Part shown: positions 24,796 to 32,763 of the stretch, piece after piece
Layout of the letters: each line of letters begins with the position of its first letter
Numbering within the stretch: the stretch's first letter is position 1
From: Thermoactinospora rubra
Lineage (GTDB): Bacteria; Actinomycetota; Actinomycetes; Streptosporangiales; Streptosporangiaceae
Length of the DNA stretch: 64,000 bases
Assembly: GCF_002093975.1 (NCBI RefSeq)
Contig: NZ_KZ084324.1
Location: 129,606-193,605 of the forward strand
Reading direction: 5' to 3'
Notes under the pieces: model-generated
The model's input: only the letters and a program-made list of their open reading frames with translations
The model's database searches: none
Told to the model about the DNA's origin: nothing
Translations under genes and position numbers: made by a program

Positions 24796-26364
24796 CACCT
24801 TGCCGCGGGTGGTGAAGGCGACGTAGCCGCTGCCGTAGTCGTCGCCGATGTAGACCAGCACGACCGGCGCCTTGGCGGCGTCGAAGGCCCAGTCGGGCTC
24901 GATGATCAGGTAGCGGGTGGTGGGCTTGCCGACCCCGGCCCTGCTCTCGGCCGTGCTCAGCATCTTGGGGAGGAGGTCCCAGTCGACGGAGCCCACGTCG
25001 ACCAGGGCGGTGTCGCGGAGCGTGCTGCCGGGAGAGACGCGGGTCGCGACGCCGTCGCGGTAGCTGTAGTTGTCGTAGACCTTGCCCTTCTCGGGCACGG
25101 GGATCTCGGCCGCGGCGTAGGTGGGGTAGACGACCAGGCGGACGAAGCGCCGCTGCCCCGAGGCCTTCTCGAAGGCGGCGATCATCTGCCGCATGCCGCC
25201 GGGGGTGAGCAGGTCGGCCGCCGGGGCGGTCTCGGCGTCGTCCACGGGCTCGGAGGTCTGGACGTCCTTGGTCCTGACGCTCCCGGTGGGGGTGGACATG
25301 GGCGTGAGGGCTGTTCCCCGGCTTCCGGAGCCGGGGAGCGTGGTGATGAGCACCACGGTCCCCGCGGCGATCGCCACCGCGGCGGCCGCGATCCCGGCCG
25401 CCAGGCCACGGCGGCGCGGCCCGGCCGGCCGGGGCTTGCCGGGGAAGCCGGCGGCCATCGTGGGGCCGGTCGGGCGTCCCATGACGGGACCGGGATGCGC
25501 GCCGGGATGTGGGCCGGGGTGCGGGCTCACGGGCTGGCCGTGGCCGCTTTCTGCCTGGGCCAGCATCCAGTCGAGCTGCGCGGCCCGGGGGCGGGCGGCG
25601 GGGTTCGGCGTCAGCAGGGCGTGCAGGACGGGCGCCAGGGGGCCGGCCCGCCGGGCGGGCGGCACCTGGGCGTTCAGCACGGCCGCGAGCGTCGCCATGG
25701 CCGTCTCGCGGCGCAGCGGGTTGTGGCCCTCGACCGCGACGTACAGCAGCAGGCCGAGGGACCACAGGTCCGAGGCCGGATCGCCCTCGTCGCCGCGCAG
25801 CCGTTCCGGGGCGATGTACTCCGGGGAGCCGACCAGCTCCCCGGTGCCCGTCAGGCCCGGCGACTCCCGCAGGGCCGCGATGCCGAAGTCCGTGAGCACC
25901 GGCGTGCCGTCCTCGCGCACCAGCACGTTGGCGGGCTTGACGTCGCGGTGCAGGATCCCGGCCTGGTGGGCCGCCTGGAGGGCGGCCAGGATGCCGCGGC
26001 CCAGGCGCGCCGCCTGCTGGGCCGGCAGCGGGCCGTGGGCGAGGATCTGCTGCAGCGACCGCCCGCGCACCAGCTCCATGACGATCCACGGATGCGTCAC
26101 GCCGGGGGAGTCGACGATGTGGTGGACGGTCACCACGTTGGGATGGTGGATCCGCGCCAGCGCCCTGGCCTCGCGCAGCACCCGCTCGCGGCGCATCCGC
26201 GCCGTGCTCGCGTCGCCGTCGGGGTCGGCCAGCCGTACTTCCTTGAGCGCGACCTCGCGGTGCAGGGCGAGGTCGTAGGCTCGCCAGACCGTACCCATGC
26301 CGCCGCTGCCGAGCCGCTCGCGCAGCTCGAAACGGCCGTCGATCACCATCGCCTCGGGGGACAC
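24769..26364 (-). CDS. Serine/threonine protein kinase with C-terminal extracellular domain
   Basis: Membrane-bound Hanks-type kinase of 531 residues. The catalytic domain (about 10-270) is intact: glycine loop LGSGGMGTVW, Lys41, HRDVKPANVL (139-148), DFG (159-161) and GSPEYIAPERL. A Pro/Gly/His-rich juxtamembrane linker (repeats like PHPGPHPGAHPGP) follows, then one transmembrane helix (about 322-345, GLAAGIAAAAVAIAAGTVVLI) and an extracellular C-terminal part of about 180 residues with no PASTA motif. Such kinases sense envelope signals. The start is GTG 26364. Its end overlaps the luciferase-like gene. Confidence 0.93.
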   Translation of the reverse strand: MSPEAMVIDGRFELRERLGSGGMGTVWRAYDLALHREVALKEVRLADPDGDASTARMRRERVLREARALARIHHPNVVTVHHIVDSPGVTHPWIVMELVRGRSLQQILAHGPLPAQQAARLGRGILAALQAAHQAGILHRDVKPANVLVREDGTPVLTDFGIAALRESPGLTGTGELVGSPEYIAPERLRGDEGDPASDLWSLGLLLYVAVEGHNPLRRETAMATLAAVLNAQVPPARRAGPLAPVLHALLTPNPAARPRAAQLDWMLAQAESGHGQPVSPHPGPHPGAHPGPVMGRPTGPTMAAGFPGKPRPAGPRRRGLAAGIAAAAVAIAAGTVVLITTLPGSGSRGTALTPMSTPTGSVRTKDVQTSEPVDDAETAPAADLLTPGGMRQMIAAFEKASGQRRFVRLVVYPTYAAAEIPVPEKGKVYDNYSYRDGVATRVSPGSTLRDTALVDVGSVDWDLLPKMLSTAESRAGVGKPTTRYLIIEPDWAFDAAKAPVVLVYIGDDYGSGYVAFTTRGKVLHVVKKGG

Positions 26365-26423
26365 GGCGCCAAGCCTAGGGTTCGGCCGTCGCCGGGCGCC
26401 TCATCCGTATCCGAATCGCTCCC

Positions 26424-27527
26424 TTACCGGTGGCGCCGCGCGTCGAAGATCTCCGTCGTCTGGGCGACCAGCGTGCGCAGGTAGTCCGCCACACTGGACC
26501 GCGGGGCCAGCGGCGCCGCCTGTCCCGCCCACAGGTTGACGAAGTCGGCGAGCCCCCGCTCGGCGGCGGCCCGCCGGAGCGGCAGCATGAGGGCGTTCTG
26601 CACCGGGTAGGGCGGCACGTCGCCCTCGGCGCCGGCCAGCTCGCGGACGAGGCGGTTGGGGATCCCGCGGGCCGGCCGTCCCGAGAACAGCCTGGTCAAC
26701 ACCGTGGTCCTGGCCTCTGGGCCGTGGAGCGCCGCCTTGTGGAGCGCGCTCGCGCCCGACTCGGCCGTGGCGAGGAAGCCGGTGCCGATCTGGACGGCGT
26801 CGGCTCCGAGCGTGAGCGCGGCGGCGACGCCCCGCCCGTCGGCGATGCCGCCCGCCGCGACGACGGGCGCCGAGACGGCGTCCGCGACCTGCGTGACGAG
26901 GGAGAACGTGCCGACCAGCGACTCGGTGACCGGCTTGAGGAAGGCTCCCCTGTGCCCGCCGGCGTCGCTGCCCGACGCCACGATCGCCTGCATCCCCGCC
27001 TCCTCCAGCGCCACCGCCTCCTCGACGGTGGTCGCGGTGCCGATGAGGACGATGCCTCGCCTGCGCGCCTCCTGGACGACCCGCCGGGGCGGCACGCCCA
27101 TGACGAAGCTGATCGCCGGAGGCCCGGCGGTGAGGAGGGCGTCGACCTGGTCGTCGAAGGAGGGGATGGCCGGCGGCCCGGGCTCGGGGAGGGGTAGGCC
27201 GAGCTCCTCGAAGTACGGCCGGAGCCGCTCGATGTCGGCGGCCTCCGCGCGAAGGCCGGCCTCTTCCGGCTGCGGGACCCAGAGGTTGACGGCGAAGGAC
27301 CGGCTCGTCGCCGCCTTGAGCTCGCGCACCAGCTGGGTGATCTCGCCGGGCTGGAGGATGTGGGCCCCGTACGAGCCGAGACCTCCGCCTTCGGAGACGG
27401 CCGCGGCCAGGGCGACGGTCGACAGGCCGCCGCCGAACGGGCCCTGGACGATGGGATGGTCGAGGTCGAGCAGATCCTCCAGCCGCCCGCTGGACCAGGA
27501 GTTCCTGGCGGTCACAGGGCTGGTCAC
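26424..27527 (-). CDS. Nitronate monooxygenase (NPD family)
   Basis: FMN-dependent TIM-barrel enzyme of 367 residues that oxidises alkyl nitronates. Recognisable: LDHPIVQGPFGGGLSTVALAAAVSEGGGLGSYG, IVASGSDAGGHRG (signature with the catalytic His region), VVAAGGIADGRGVAAALTLGADAVQIGTGFLAT, and KAALHGPEARTTVLTRLFSGRPARGIPNRL. The GTG at 27527 overlaps the stop of the upstream flavodoxin-like gene by four bases (GTGA), so expression is coupled. Together they form a flavin-redox operon under the divergent TetR. Confidence 0.9.
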   Translation of the reverse strand: MTSPVTARNSWSSGRLEDLLDLDHPIVQGPFGGGLSTVALAAAVSEGGGLGSYGAHILQPGEITQLVRELKAATSRSFAVNLWVPQPEEAGLRAEAADIERLRPYFEELGLPLPEPGPPAIPSFDDQVDALLTAGPPAISFVMGVPPRRVVQEARRRGIVLIGTATTVEEAVALEEAGMQAIVASGSDAGGHRGAFLKPVTESLVGTFSLVTQVADAVSAPVVAAGGIADGRGVAAALTLGADAVQIGTGFLATAESGASALHKAALHGPEARTTVLTRLFSGRPARGIPNRLVRELAGAEGDVPPYPVQNALMLPLRRAAAERGLADFVNLWAGQAAPLAPRSSVADYLRTLVAQTTEIFDARRHR

Positions 27528-28138
27528 AGGTTCACCGCCGTGGTGAGCGCCCGGCGTCCGGCGGCGACCTGGGAGGCCAGCTGGGCGACCCGGCGTCCCA
27601 GGTGCTCGGCCGTACGGAGGTCGGAGTCGGACGGCGCGGCGTCCGGGCCCAGGTCGGAGGGGGACTGGGCCATCGCGCCGAGGAAGCCGCCCAGGCGGTT
27701 GAGGTCCTGGCCGCCGCCGGTCGAGGTGTAGAGCCAGCCGGGCGGCAGGCCGAGCGTCACCCACGTCATCCCGTGCTGGGCGGCGAACAGCGCCAAGGAC
27801 GTGAGCGTGTTGAGCTTGTCGCCGTTGACGCCCGCCGAGTTCGTGAATCCGGAGGCGAGCTTGTCCTTCCAGCCCATCTCGGCCCAGACCTTGGCGCTGG
27901 CCTCGGCGAAGGCCTGGAAGGCGGCCGACTGGCTGCCCATGTAGGTCGGTGAGCCGAAGACGATGGCGTCGGCGGCCTGGAGGGCCGACCAGAGCTCGTC
28001 GTCGAGCCGGGTGATGTCGTGCAGCTCCGCCCGTGTGCCGGGGACGGACCCGGCTCCTTGGGCCACCGCGCGGGCCTGCCGGGCCGTGTGGCCGTAACCG
28101 CTGTGATAGGCGATCGCCACGATGATCGAGTCGTGCAT
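27524..28138 (-). CDS. Flavodoxin family protein / NAD(P)H:quinone oxidoreductase-like (WrbA-like)
   Basis: FMN-binding flavodoxin-fold protein of 204 residues. It has VAIAYHSGYGHTARQARAVAQGA (phosphate loop), ADAIVFGSPTYMGSQSAAFQAFAEAS (the GSPTY isoalloxazine loop of WrbA) and KLASGFTNSAGVNGDKLNTL. It probably reduces quinones or supplies reduced flavin to the coupled monooxygenase. The ATG at 28138 has GAGGAAGG upstream; the open frame extends through the operator region but that is not coding. It is divergent from the TetR gene with an exceptional operator between. Confidence 0.9.
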   Translation of the reverse strand: MHDSIIVAIAYHSGYGHTARQARAVAQGAGSVPGTRAELHDITRLDDELWSALQAADAIVFGSPTYMGSQSAAFQAFAEASAKVWAEMGWKDKLASGFTNSAGVNGDKLNTLTSLALFAAQHGMTWVTLGLPPGWLYTSTGGGQDLNRLGGFLGAMAQSPSDLGPDAAPSDSDLRTAEHLGRRVAQLASQVAAGRRALTTAVNL

Positions 28139-28174
28139 CGAACCTTCCTCTCTCGTTGCGGCAAATCTAGACGA

Positions 28175-28205
28175 CCGGTCAACTATTCGCAAGATAGTTG
28201 ACCGG
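28175..28205. promoter_or_regulatory. Perfect inverted repeat CCGGTCAACTAT-N7-ATAGTTGACCGG, TetR operator
   Basis: Arms of 12 bases (28175-28186 and 28194-28205) are exact complements around TCGCAAG. The site lies in the 82-base gap between the divergent flavodoxin-like gene and TetR gene, and ends 15 bases before the TetR ATG. Length and symmetry are typical of TetR dimers. Binding by the adjacent TetR is a confident inference. Confidence 0.75.
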
Positions 28206-28220
28206 GCGTATACTCCCGGC

Positions 28221-28832
28221 ATGGGAAGGGTCAGCAACGCTCGCGAGCGCCTCGTCGAGGCGGCCTGCCGGCTCATGCTGAGCAGGGGATATGCGAGCAT
28301 CGGCGTGGCCGAGATCTGCGCGCGGGCCGACGTGCGAAAGGGCAGCTTCTACCACTTCTTCGAGTCCAAGCAGGCGCTGACGCTCGAGGTGATCGATGGT
28401 CACTGGGCGCGCGAGCGGGCCGCGTGGATCTCGGTCCTCCGCGCTCCGGAGCCCGCGCTCGAGCGGCTGGAGAAGCTGTTCCGCCACCAGCTCGAGGCCC
28501 AGCGCGCCGCCCTGGTCACCGACGGGGCCGTCCACGGGTGCCTGCTCGGCAACCTGGCGCTCGAGCTGAGCAACCAGGATTCGGTGGTGCGCGCCCGGCT
28601 GGAGGAGATCTTCGGGGAGCAGGTGGCGCTGATCCAGGAGGTGCTGGACGACGCCGTCGCCGAGGGCGTCATCCCCGTTCCCGGGCCGTCCCTCGCCAGG
28701 GCTCTGGTCGCCCAGCTGGAGGGGCAGGTCATGTTCGCCAAGATCGCCAACGACCCCGACGTGCTCGGCGATCTATGGGACCAGGCCAAGCTGCTGCTGC
28801 GGGTCGCCGAGGCCTCGCAGACGACGTCCTGA
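28221..28832 (+). CDS. TetR/AcrR family transcriptional regulator
   Basis: Regulator of 203 residues: HTH NARERLVEAACRLMLSRGYASIGVAEICARADVRKGSFYHFFESKQALTLEVIDGHW, then a ligand domain containing VHGCLLGNLALELSNQD, a stretch characteristic of the YxaF/LmrA-AcuR-like TetR branch. The ATG at 28221 is chosen because longer versions would run through the operator palindrome. It probably represses the divergent flavodoxin-nitronate monooxygenase operon and itself, with a quinone-like or electrophilic ligand suggested by the targets. Confidence 0.9.
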   Translation: MGRVSNARERLVEAACRLMLSRGYASIGVAEICARADVRKGSFYHFFESKQALTLEVIDGHWARERAAWISVLRAPEPALERLEKLFRHQLEAQRAALVTDGAVHGCLLGNLALELSNQDSVVRARLEEIFGEQVALIQEVLDDAVAEGVIPVPGPSLARALVAQLEGQVMFAKIANDPDVLGDLWDQAKLLLRVAEASQTTS

Positions 28833-28871
28833 GACTTTCTCTGTACGGCAGAGCGGGGCGCCGGGGACCAT

Positions 28872-28910
28872 GAAGCGGGCCGGGTGCCGCCAGCCGACCC
28901 GGCCCGTTTC
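28872..28910. terminator. Bidirectional intrinsic terminator
   Basis: CGGGCCGGGT (28876-28885) pairs with ACCCGGCCCG (28897-28906) across an 11-base loop, and the stem extends outward with A-T pairs (GAAG with TTTC). It separates the convergent TetR gene and the SCO5389-family gene. Confidence 0.8.
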
Positions 28911-28928
28911 ACGCACCGTGCTGTCGGA

Positions 28929-29315
28929 TCAGCAGTCCACCAGCTCCGGCTTCTGGTTGAGGATCTGCGCCCGCGGGGTGACGAACTCGCGCAGCGCCTC
29001 CGTGGCGGACGGGGCGAAGACCGCCACCCGGTGGCAGTTCTGGAACGCCAGCCGCACTCCGAAGTGGCGTTCGAGCGCGGCGCGCATGGAGTCGCTCGCC
29101 AGGCAGCGCAGGAGCTGGCCGCGAGCCTCCTCGTCCGGCGGCGGCACCTGGTTGTCGGCGAACTCGGCGCCGGTCTGCTCCCGCTGCTGGACCAGGCCGC
29201 TGATCACCGACCAGGCGTACGGCAGCGAGTCGCGGACGCACGCGACGAAGGCCGCCTCGTCCACCTCCCCGGCACGGGCCTGATCGAGTAGATCGTTGGG
29301 AACGGTCAGCGACAT
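28929..29315 (-). CDS. SCO5389 family protein
   Basis: Protein of 128 residues conserved across actinomycetes, named after the Streptomyces coelicolor member; function unknown. The family pattern is seen throughout: MSLTVPNDLLDQARAGEVDEAAFVACVRDSLPYAW, EFADNQVPPPDEEARGQLLRCLASD, ALERHFGVRLAFQNCHRVAVF and a final LNQKPELVDC (given in pieces). No membrane segment is present. It follows the P-loop ATPase gene 42 bases downstream on the same strand; the same pair occurs in Streptomyces, so a joint function is likely. Confidence 0.88.
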   Translation of the reverse strand: MSLTVPNDLLDQARAGEVDEAAFVACVRDSLPYAWSVISGLVQQREQTGAEFADNQVPPPDEEARGQLLRCLASDSMRAALERHFGVRLAFQNCHRVAVFAPSATEALREFVTPRAQILNQKPELVDC

Positions 29316-29357
29316 GCTGTCTCCTCTCGAAGGGGATCTCTTCGACGCTAAAGTCCG

Positions 29358-30284
29358 CTAGTCGAGGCGTCCATAGACGAAGCCGGGGTCGATCTGCGCG
29401 GTGAGGTCGACGCCGGTGCGGGCGTTGCCCCAGGCGCGGGCGTTGCGGATGTGGAAGTCCGCCGCCTGACGGCCGAAGCGCTCCCAGTCCTTCTCCTGCG
29501 CGTCCAGGTGCTTGAGCACCCGGGCCAGCGCCTCCCTGTTGTCCGGCTCCAGGTCCTCCAGCGCGAAGGGCCGCCCCTGCTCCAGGGCGCGCACGGCCGG
29601 CGAGTGCTCGAACCAGGTGAGCAGGTCCTCGCCGACGTGCGAGCGGAGGAACTCCACGTCCTGCGGCGTGTGGACCTTGTTGCCGACGACCGCGAGCGAG
29701 ACGTCGAAGGCGGCGGCGTAGTCGCTGTACTGCCGGTAGACGCTCACCGCCTGCCGCGTGGGCTCGGCGACCAGCACGGTGAGGTCGAAGCGGGTGAACA
29801 GCCCCGAGGCGAAGGAGTCGGCGCCGGCGGTCATGTCGACGACGACGTACTCGTCGTGGCCGTCGACCAGGTGGTTGAGCAGCAGCTCGACGGCGCCGAC
29901 CTTGGAGTGGTAGCACGCCACGCCCAGGTCGTCCTCGGTGAACGGCCCGGTGGCGGCCAGCCGTACGCCCTCGGGGGTCGTGACCGTGTACGGCAGGTCG
30001 GCCAGGCGCAGCAGCCGCGAGCCGCGCCCGGGCGGGGTGGTCTTGAGCATGACCTCGGCCGAGGGGATGCGCGGGTTGTCGCCGCGCAGCAGGTCTTTGA
30101 TCTCGGTGAGGTGCGCGCCCAGCGGCTCGGGCTGCTCCTCCAGCCCCAGGACGAGGGCCAGGTGCTGGTTGATGTCCGCGTCCAGGGCGACGACCGGCGC
30201 GCCCTGGCTCGCCACGTGTCTGGCGAACAGCGCGGAGATGGTCGTCTTGCCGCTGCCGCCCTTGCCGACGAAGGCCACCCTCAC
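29358..30284 (-). CDS. MinD/ParA-like P-loop ATPase (CooC-like, partner of SCO5389 family)
   Basis: SIMIBI-class ATPase of 308 residues. The deviant Walker A KGGSGKTTISALFARH is at about 8-23. ALDADINQHLALVLGL is the A' region, and VVVDMTAGADSFASGLFTRFDLTVLVAEPT is Walker B plus the following loop; AVVGNKVHTPQD gives the base-recognition motif. This resembles CooC/MRP-like metal-insertion ATPases more than chromosome ParA. The start is GTG 30284 with GGAG 9 nt upstream. It is divergent from the TPR gene. Confidence 0.85.
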   Translation of the reverse strand: MRVAFVGKGGSGKTTISALFARHVASQGAPVVALDADINQHLALVLGLEEQPEPLGAHLTEIKDLLRGDNPRIPSAEVMLKTTPPGRGSRLLRLADLPYTVTTPEGVRLAATGPFTEDDLGVACYHSKVGAVELLLNHLVDGHDEYVVVDMTAGADSFASGLFTRFDLTVLVAEPTRQAVSVYRQYSDYAAAFDVSLAVVGNKVHTPQDVEFLRSHVGEDLLTWFEHSPAVRALEQGRPFALEDLEPDNREALARVLKHLDAQEKDWERFGRQAADFHIRNARAWGNARTGVDLTAQIDPGFVYGRLD

Positions 30285-30346
30285 GTCATGCTCCAGGTGA
30301 GTATGAAAACCGTTTCCGTTGATCTCGATGATGGCATACTCGGCCC

Positions 30347-30781
30347 GTGACCGACGACGAATTGACGGCGAAGCTTGAGGAACTGCTGGCGCGGCTGGCG
30401 GACAATCCGGACGATCCGGAGCTGAACCGCGAGGTCGCCTACGCGCACGACCGGCTGGGCCTGGAGCATCAGGCGGTGCCGTACTACGAGAAGGCGCTGG
30501 CGCTCGGCGCGAGCGACCGGCTGGGCACCTTCACCGGCTACGGCAGCACGCTGCGGATCATCGGCCGCTACGAGGACGCGCTGCGCGTCTTCGACCAGGG
30601 GCTGGCCGAGTTCCCCGGCGATCCGGCGCTCAGGGCGTTCCGCGCGATGGCGCTGTACAACACCGGCAGGTCACGGGAGGCGGTGGCGGACCTGCTGAGG
30701 CTGCTGGTGGAGGCCGAACGGCTGGGCGGCTACGAGCGGGCCGTGGCCTACTACGCGGAGAACCTCGACGAGACGATCTGA
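30347..30781 (+). CDS. Tetratricopeptide repeat protein
   Basis: Protein of 144 residues with about three TPR-like helical pairs: NPDDPELNREVAYAHDRLGLEHQAVPYYEKALALG, LGTFTGYGSTLRIIGRYEDALRVFDQGLAEFPGD and PALRAFRAMALYNTGRSREAVADLLRLL. It is a protein-interaction scaffold with no catalytic motif or signal peptide. The GTG at 30347 begins MTDDELTAKLEELL. Its last 31 bases overlap the convergent Rrf2 gene. Confidence 0.85.
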   Translation: MTDDELTAKLEELLARLADNPDDPELNREVAYAHDRLGLEHQAVPYYEKALALGASDRLGTFTGYGSTLRIIGRYEDALRVFDQGLAEFPGDPALRAFRAMALYNTGRSREAVADLLRLLVEAERLGGYERAVAYYAENLDETI

Positions 30782-31140
30782 GCGAAGGTGATCTCCGTCA
30801 GGAGCCGCTGCTCGTGCTCGTGCAGCGCGCTCCAGACGTCCGCCAGCGGCTGGGCCACCCCGGGGAACTCCGCGTGGCCGTCGGGACGGCCCTCGACGAT
30901 CTCGATCACCTCGGCCAGGGTGATCTTCTCCGGCTCGCGGGCCAGCCAGTAGCCGCCTTCGGGGCCGCGTGCGCTGCGCACGATGCCGGCCCGCCGCAGC
31001 TGCAGCAGGATGTTGTCCAGGAAGCGCCGGGGGATGCCCTGCGTGGCCGCGATCTGCTCGGCGTGGACGGGACCCGGCGGGGCGGCCGCCAGCTCGCTGA
31101 CCGCCCGCAGGGCGTACTGGGTGCGCGCCGAGATCCTCAT
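30751..31140 (-). CDS. Rrf2 family transcriptional regulator (cysteine-free, CymR-like)
   Basis: Regulator of 129 residues with the Rrf2 winged helix: MRISARTQYALRAVSELAAA, AEQIAATQGIPRRFLDNILLQLRRAGIVRSARGPEGGYWLAREPEKITLAEVIEIVEG. The three cysteines that bind Fe-S in IscR/NsrR/RirA are absent (no cysteine at all), as in CymR, which controls sulfur metabolism through cysteine synthase. It is the last gene of the sulfonate-type ABC operon (4-base ATGA overlap with the permease), which supports a sulfur-responsive role. The inference is from context. Confidence 0.88.
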   Translation of the reverse strand: MRISARTQYALRAVSELAAAPPGPVHAEQIAATQGIPRRFLDNILLQLRRAGIVRSARGPEGGYWLAREPEKITLAEVIEIVEGRPDGHAEFPGVAQPLADVWSALHEHEQRLLTEITFAQIVSSRFSA

Positions 31141-32009
31141 TGCGGCTGCCGCAGGCCCCAGCGGCGGCGCAGCGCGGTGTCCGCCGACTCGAAGAGCAGG
31201 TCGATGACGACGCCGATCACGAGGATCACGATCATCGTCCCGATCAGCCCGGGGGAGTCGGACAGCTCGCGGGCGATGTGCAGCTGCTCGCCCAGCGACG
31301 CCTGGTAGGCGATGATCACCATCAGCTCGCCGGCCATGAGGGAGCGCCAGGCGAACGCCCAGCCCTGCTTGAGCCCGGCCAGGAAGGACGGGAGCGAGGC
31401 GGGCAGGATGACGTGCCGGTACATCTGCAGCCGCCCCAGCCCCAGCACCTTCCCGGCGCGCAGCAGCAGGGGCGGGGTGTAGTCGACGCCGGCGATGAGC
31501 CCGTTGGCCACCGAGGGGGCGGCGCCGAGGATCACCACGAACTGGATGGCGCTCTCGGTCAGCCCGAACAGCAGGATCGCGAAGGGGAACCAGGCGATCG
31601 ACGGCATCGTCTGCAGGCCGGTGATCAGCGAGCCGAAGGCGGCGCGCAGGATGCGCACCCGCGAGACGGCCGCCCCGACGATCAGCCCGATGAGCACGGC
31701 GAGGGCGAACCCGGTGACCGCGCGGCGCATCGTCGTAGCCAGGGCCTGGTAGAACTCCGCCGTGCCCAGCCGCGCCCACAGTTCCTGAAATGTCGTGATT
31801 GGTCCGGCGAGGACGTACTCGGGCCACCGCCCGCTGAGCACGACCAGCTGCCAGGCCACCAGCACCAGCCCGACCGCGGTGAGCATGGGCCAGACCCGGC
31901 CCCACACGCGGCTGAGCAGGCCCGGCCCGCCGGTCCCCGCCAGCTCCAGCGCGTCCAGCCCGGCCAGCTGGTCGGCGCCGGACCCGCGGACCGCCGTCTC
32001 AGCGGCCAT
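31137..32009 (-). CDS. ABC transporter permease (sulfonate/nitrate/taurine type, SsuC/TauC-like)
   Basis: Inner-membrane permease of 290 residues with about six transmembrane helices (first at about 40-58, MLTAVGLVLVAWQLVVLSG) and the EAA loop (ASLPSFLAGLKQGWAFAWRSLMAGEL), typical of the SsuC/TauC/NrtB group. It pairs with the ATPase (11-base overlap) and the lipoprotein encoded upstream. A cytoplasmic N-terminal extension of about 35 residues is longer than usual. The ATG at 32009 is used. Confidence 0.92.
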   Translation of the reverse strand: MAAETAVRGSGADQLAGLDALELAGTGGPGLLSRVWGRVWPMLTAVGLVLVAWQLVVLSGRWPEYVLAGPITTFQELWARLGTAEFYQALATTMRRAVTGFALAVLIGLIVGAAVSRVRILRAAFGSLITGLQTMPSIAWFPFAILLFGLTESAIQFVVILGAAPSVANGLIAGVDYTPPLLLRAGKVLGLGRLQMYRHVILPASLPSFLAGLKQGWAFAWRSLMAGELMVIIAYQASLGEQLHIARELSDSPGLIGTMIVILVIGVVIDLLFESADTALRRRWGLRQPQ

Positions 32010-32763
32010 GACGCGCCACCTCCTCGCGCAGCCGGTCGGTGATCCTCGCGGCGAGGGTCGCCACCTCGGCGGAGTCGGTACGGCGGGGCCGGGCCAGCTC
32101 GACGGGGAACTCCTCGACCACCCGCCCGGGACGGCTGCTCAGCAGCACGACCCGGTCGCCGAGCCGTACGGCCTCGCGGACGTTGTGGGTGACGAACAGC
32201 ACGGCCAGGCCGCGCTCCCGCCAGATGCGCTCCAGCTCGTCGTGGAGCAGGTCGCGGGTCATGGCGTCGAGCGCGCCGAACGGCTCGTCCATGAGCAGCA
32301 CGTCGGCGTCCTGGGCGAGCGCCCGGGCCAGGGCGACGCGCTGGCGCATGCCGCCCGACAGCTCGTGCGGGCGCTTCCTGCCGAAGCCGCCCAGGCGCAC
32401 GGTCTCCAGCAGCTCGGCGGCCCTGGCGCGGCGTTCCTGCCTGCCCACGCCCTTGACGCGCATGGCCATCTCGACGTTGGCCGAGACGGTCAGCCACGGG
32501 AACAGGGCCGGCTCCTGGAACATCATCGCGATCCGCGCGCCCGGCGCGGTGATCTGGCCGCCGGTCGGCCGGTCGAGCCCGGCCACCAGGGACAGCAGCG
32601 TGCTCTTGCCGCATCCCGAGGCGCCCAGCAGGCAGACGAACTCGCCGGGCGCGACCGACAGCGACACGCGGTCCAGGGCGAGCAGGCCCCTGGGCCCGTG
32701 GCCGTACACCTTGGAGACGTCGGCCAGCCGTACGGCCGGCTGTGTGGTGAGCAGATCAGTCAT
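31999..32763 (-). CDS. ABC transporter ATP-binding protein (SsuB/TauB-like)
   Basis: ATPase of 254 residues: Walker A LLGASGCGKSTLLSLVAG, Q-loop MMFQEPALFPWLTV, signature LSGGMRQRVALARAL, Walker B DVLLMDEPFGALDAMTR, switch FVTHNVREAVRLGDRVVLLSSRPGRV. The last stretch is typical of nitrate/sulfonate/taurine importers. The ATG at 32763 overlaps the binding-protein stop by one base (TGATG) and the 3' end overlaps the permease start by 11. Confidence 0.95.
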   Translation of the reverse strand: MTDLLTTQPAVRLADVSKVYGHGPRGLLALDRVSLSVAPGEFVCLLGASGCGKSTLLSLVAGLDRPTGGQITAPGARIAMMFQEPALFPWLTVSANVEMAMRVKGVGRQERRARAAELLETVRLGGFGRKRPHELSGGMRQRVALARALAQDADVLLMDEPFGALDAMTRDLLHDELERIWRERGLAVLFVTHNVREAVRLGDRVVLLSSRPGRVVEEFPVELARPRRTDSAEVATLAARITDRLREEVARHGR

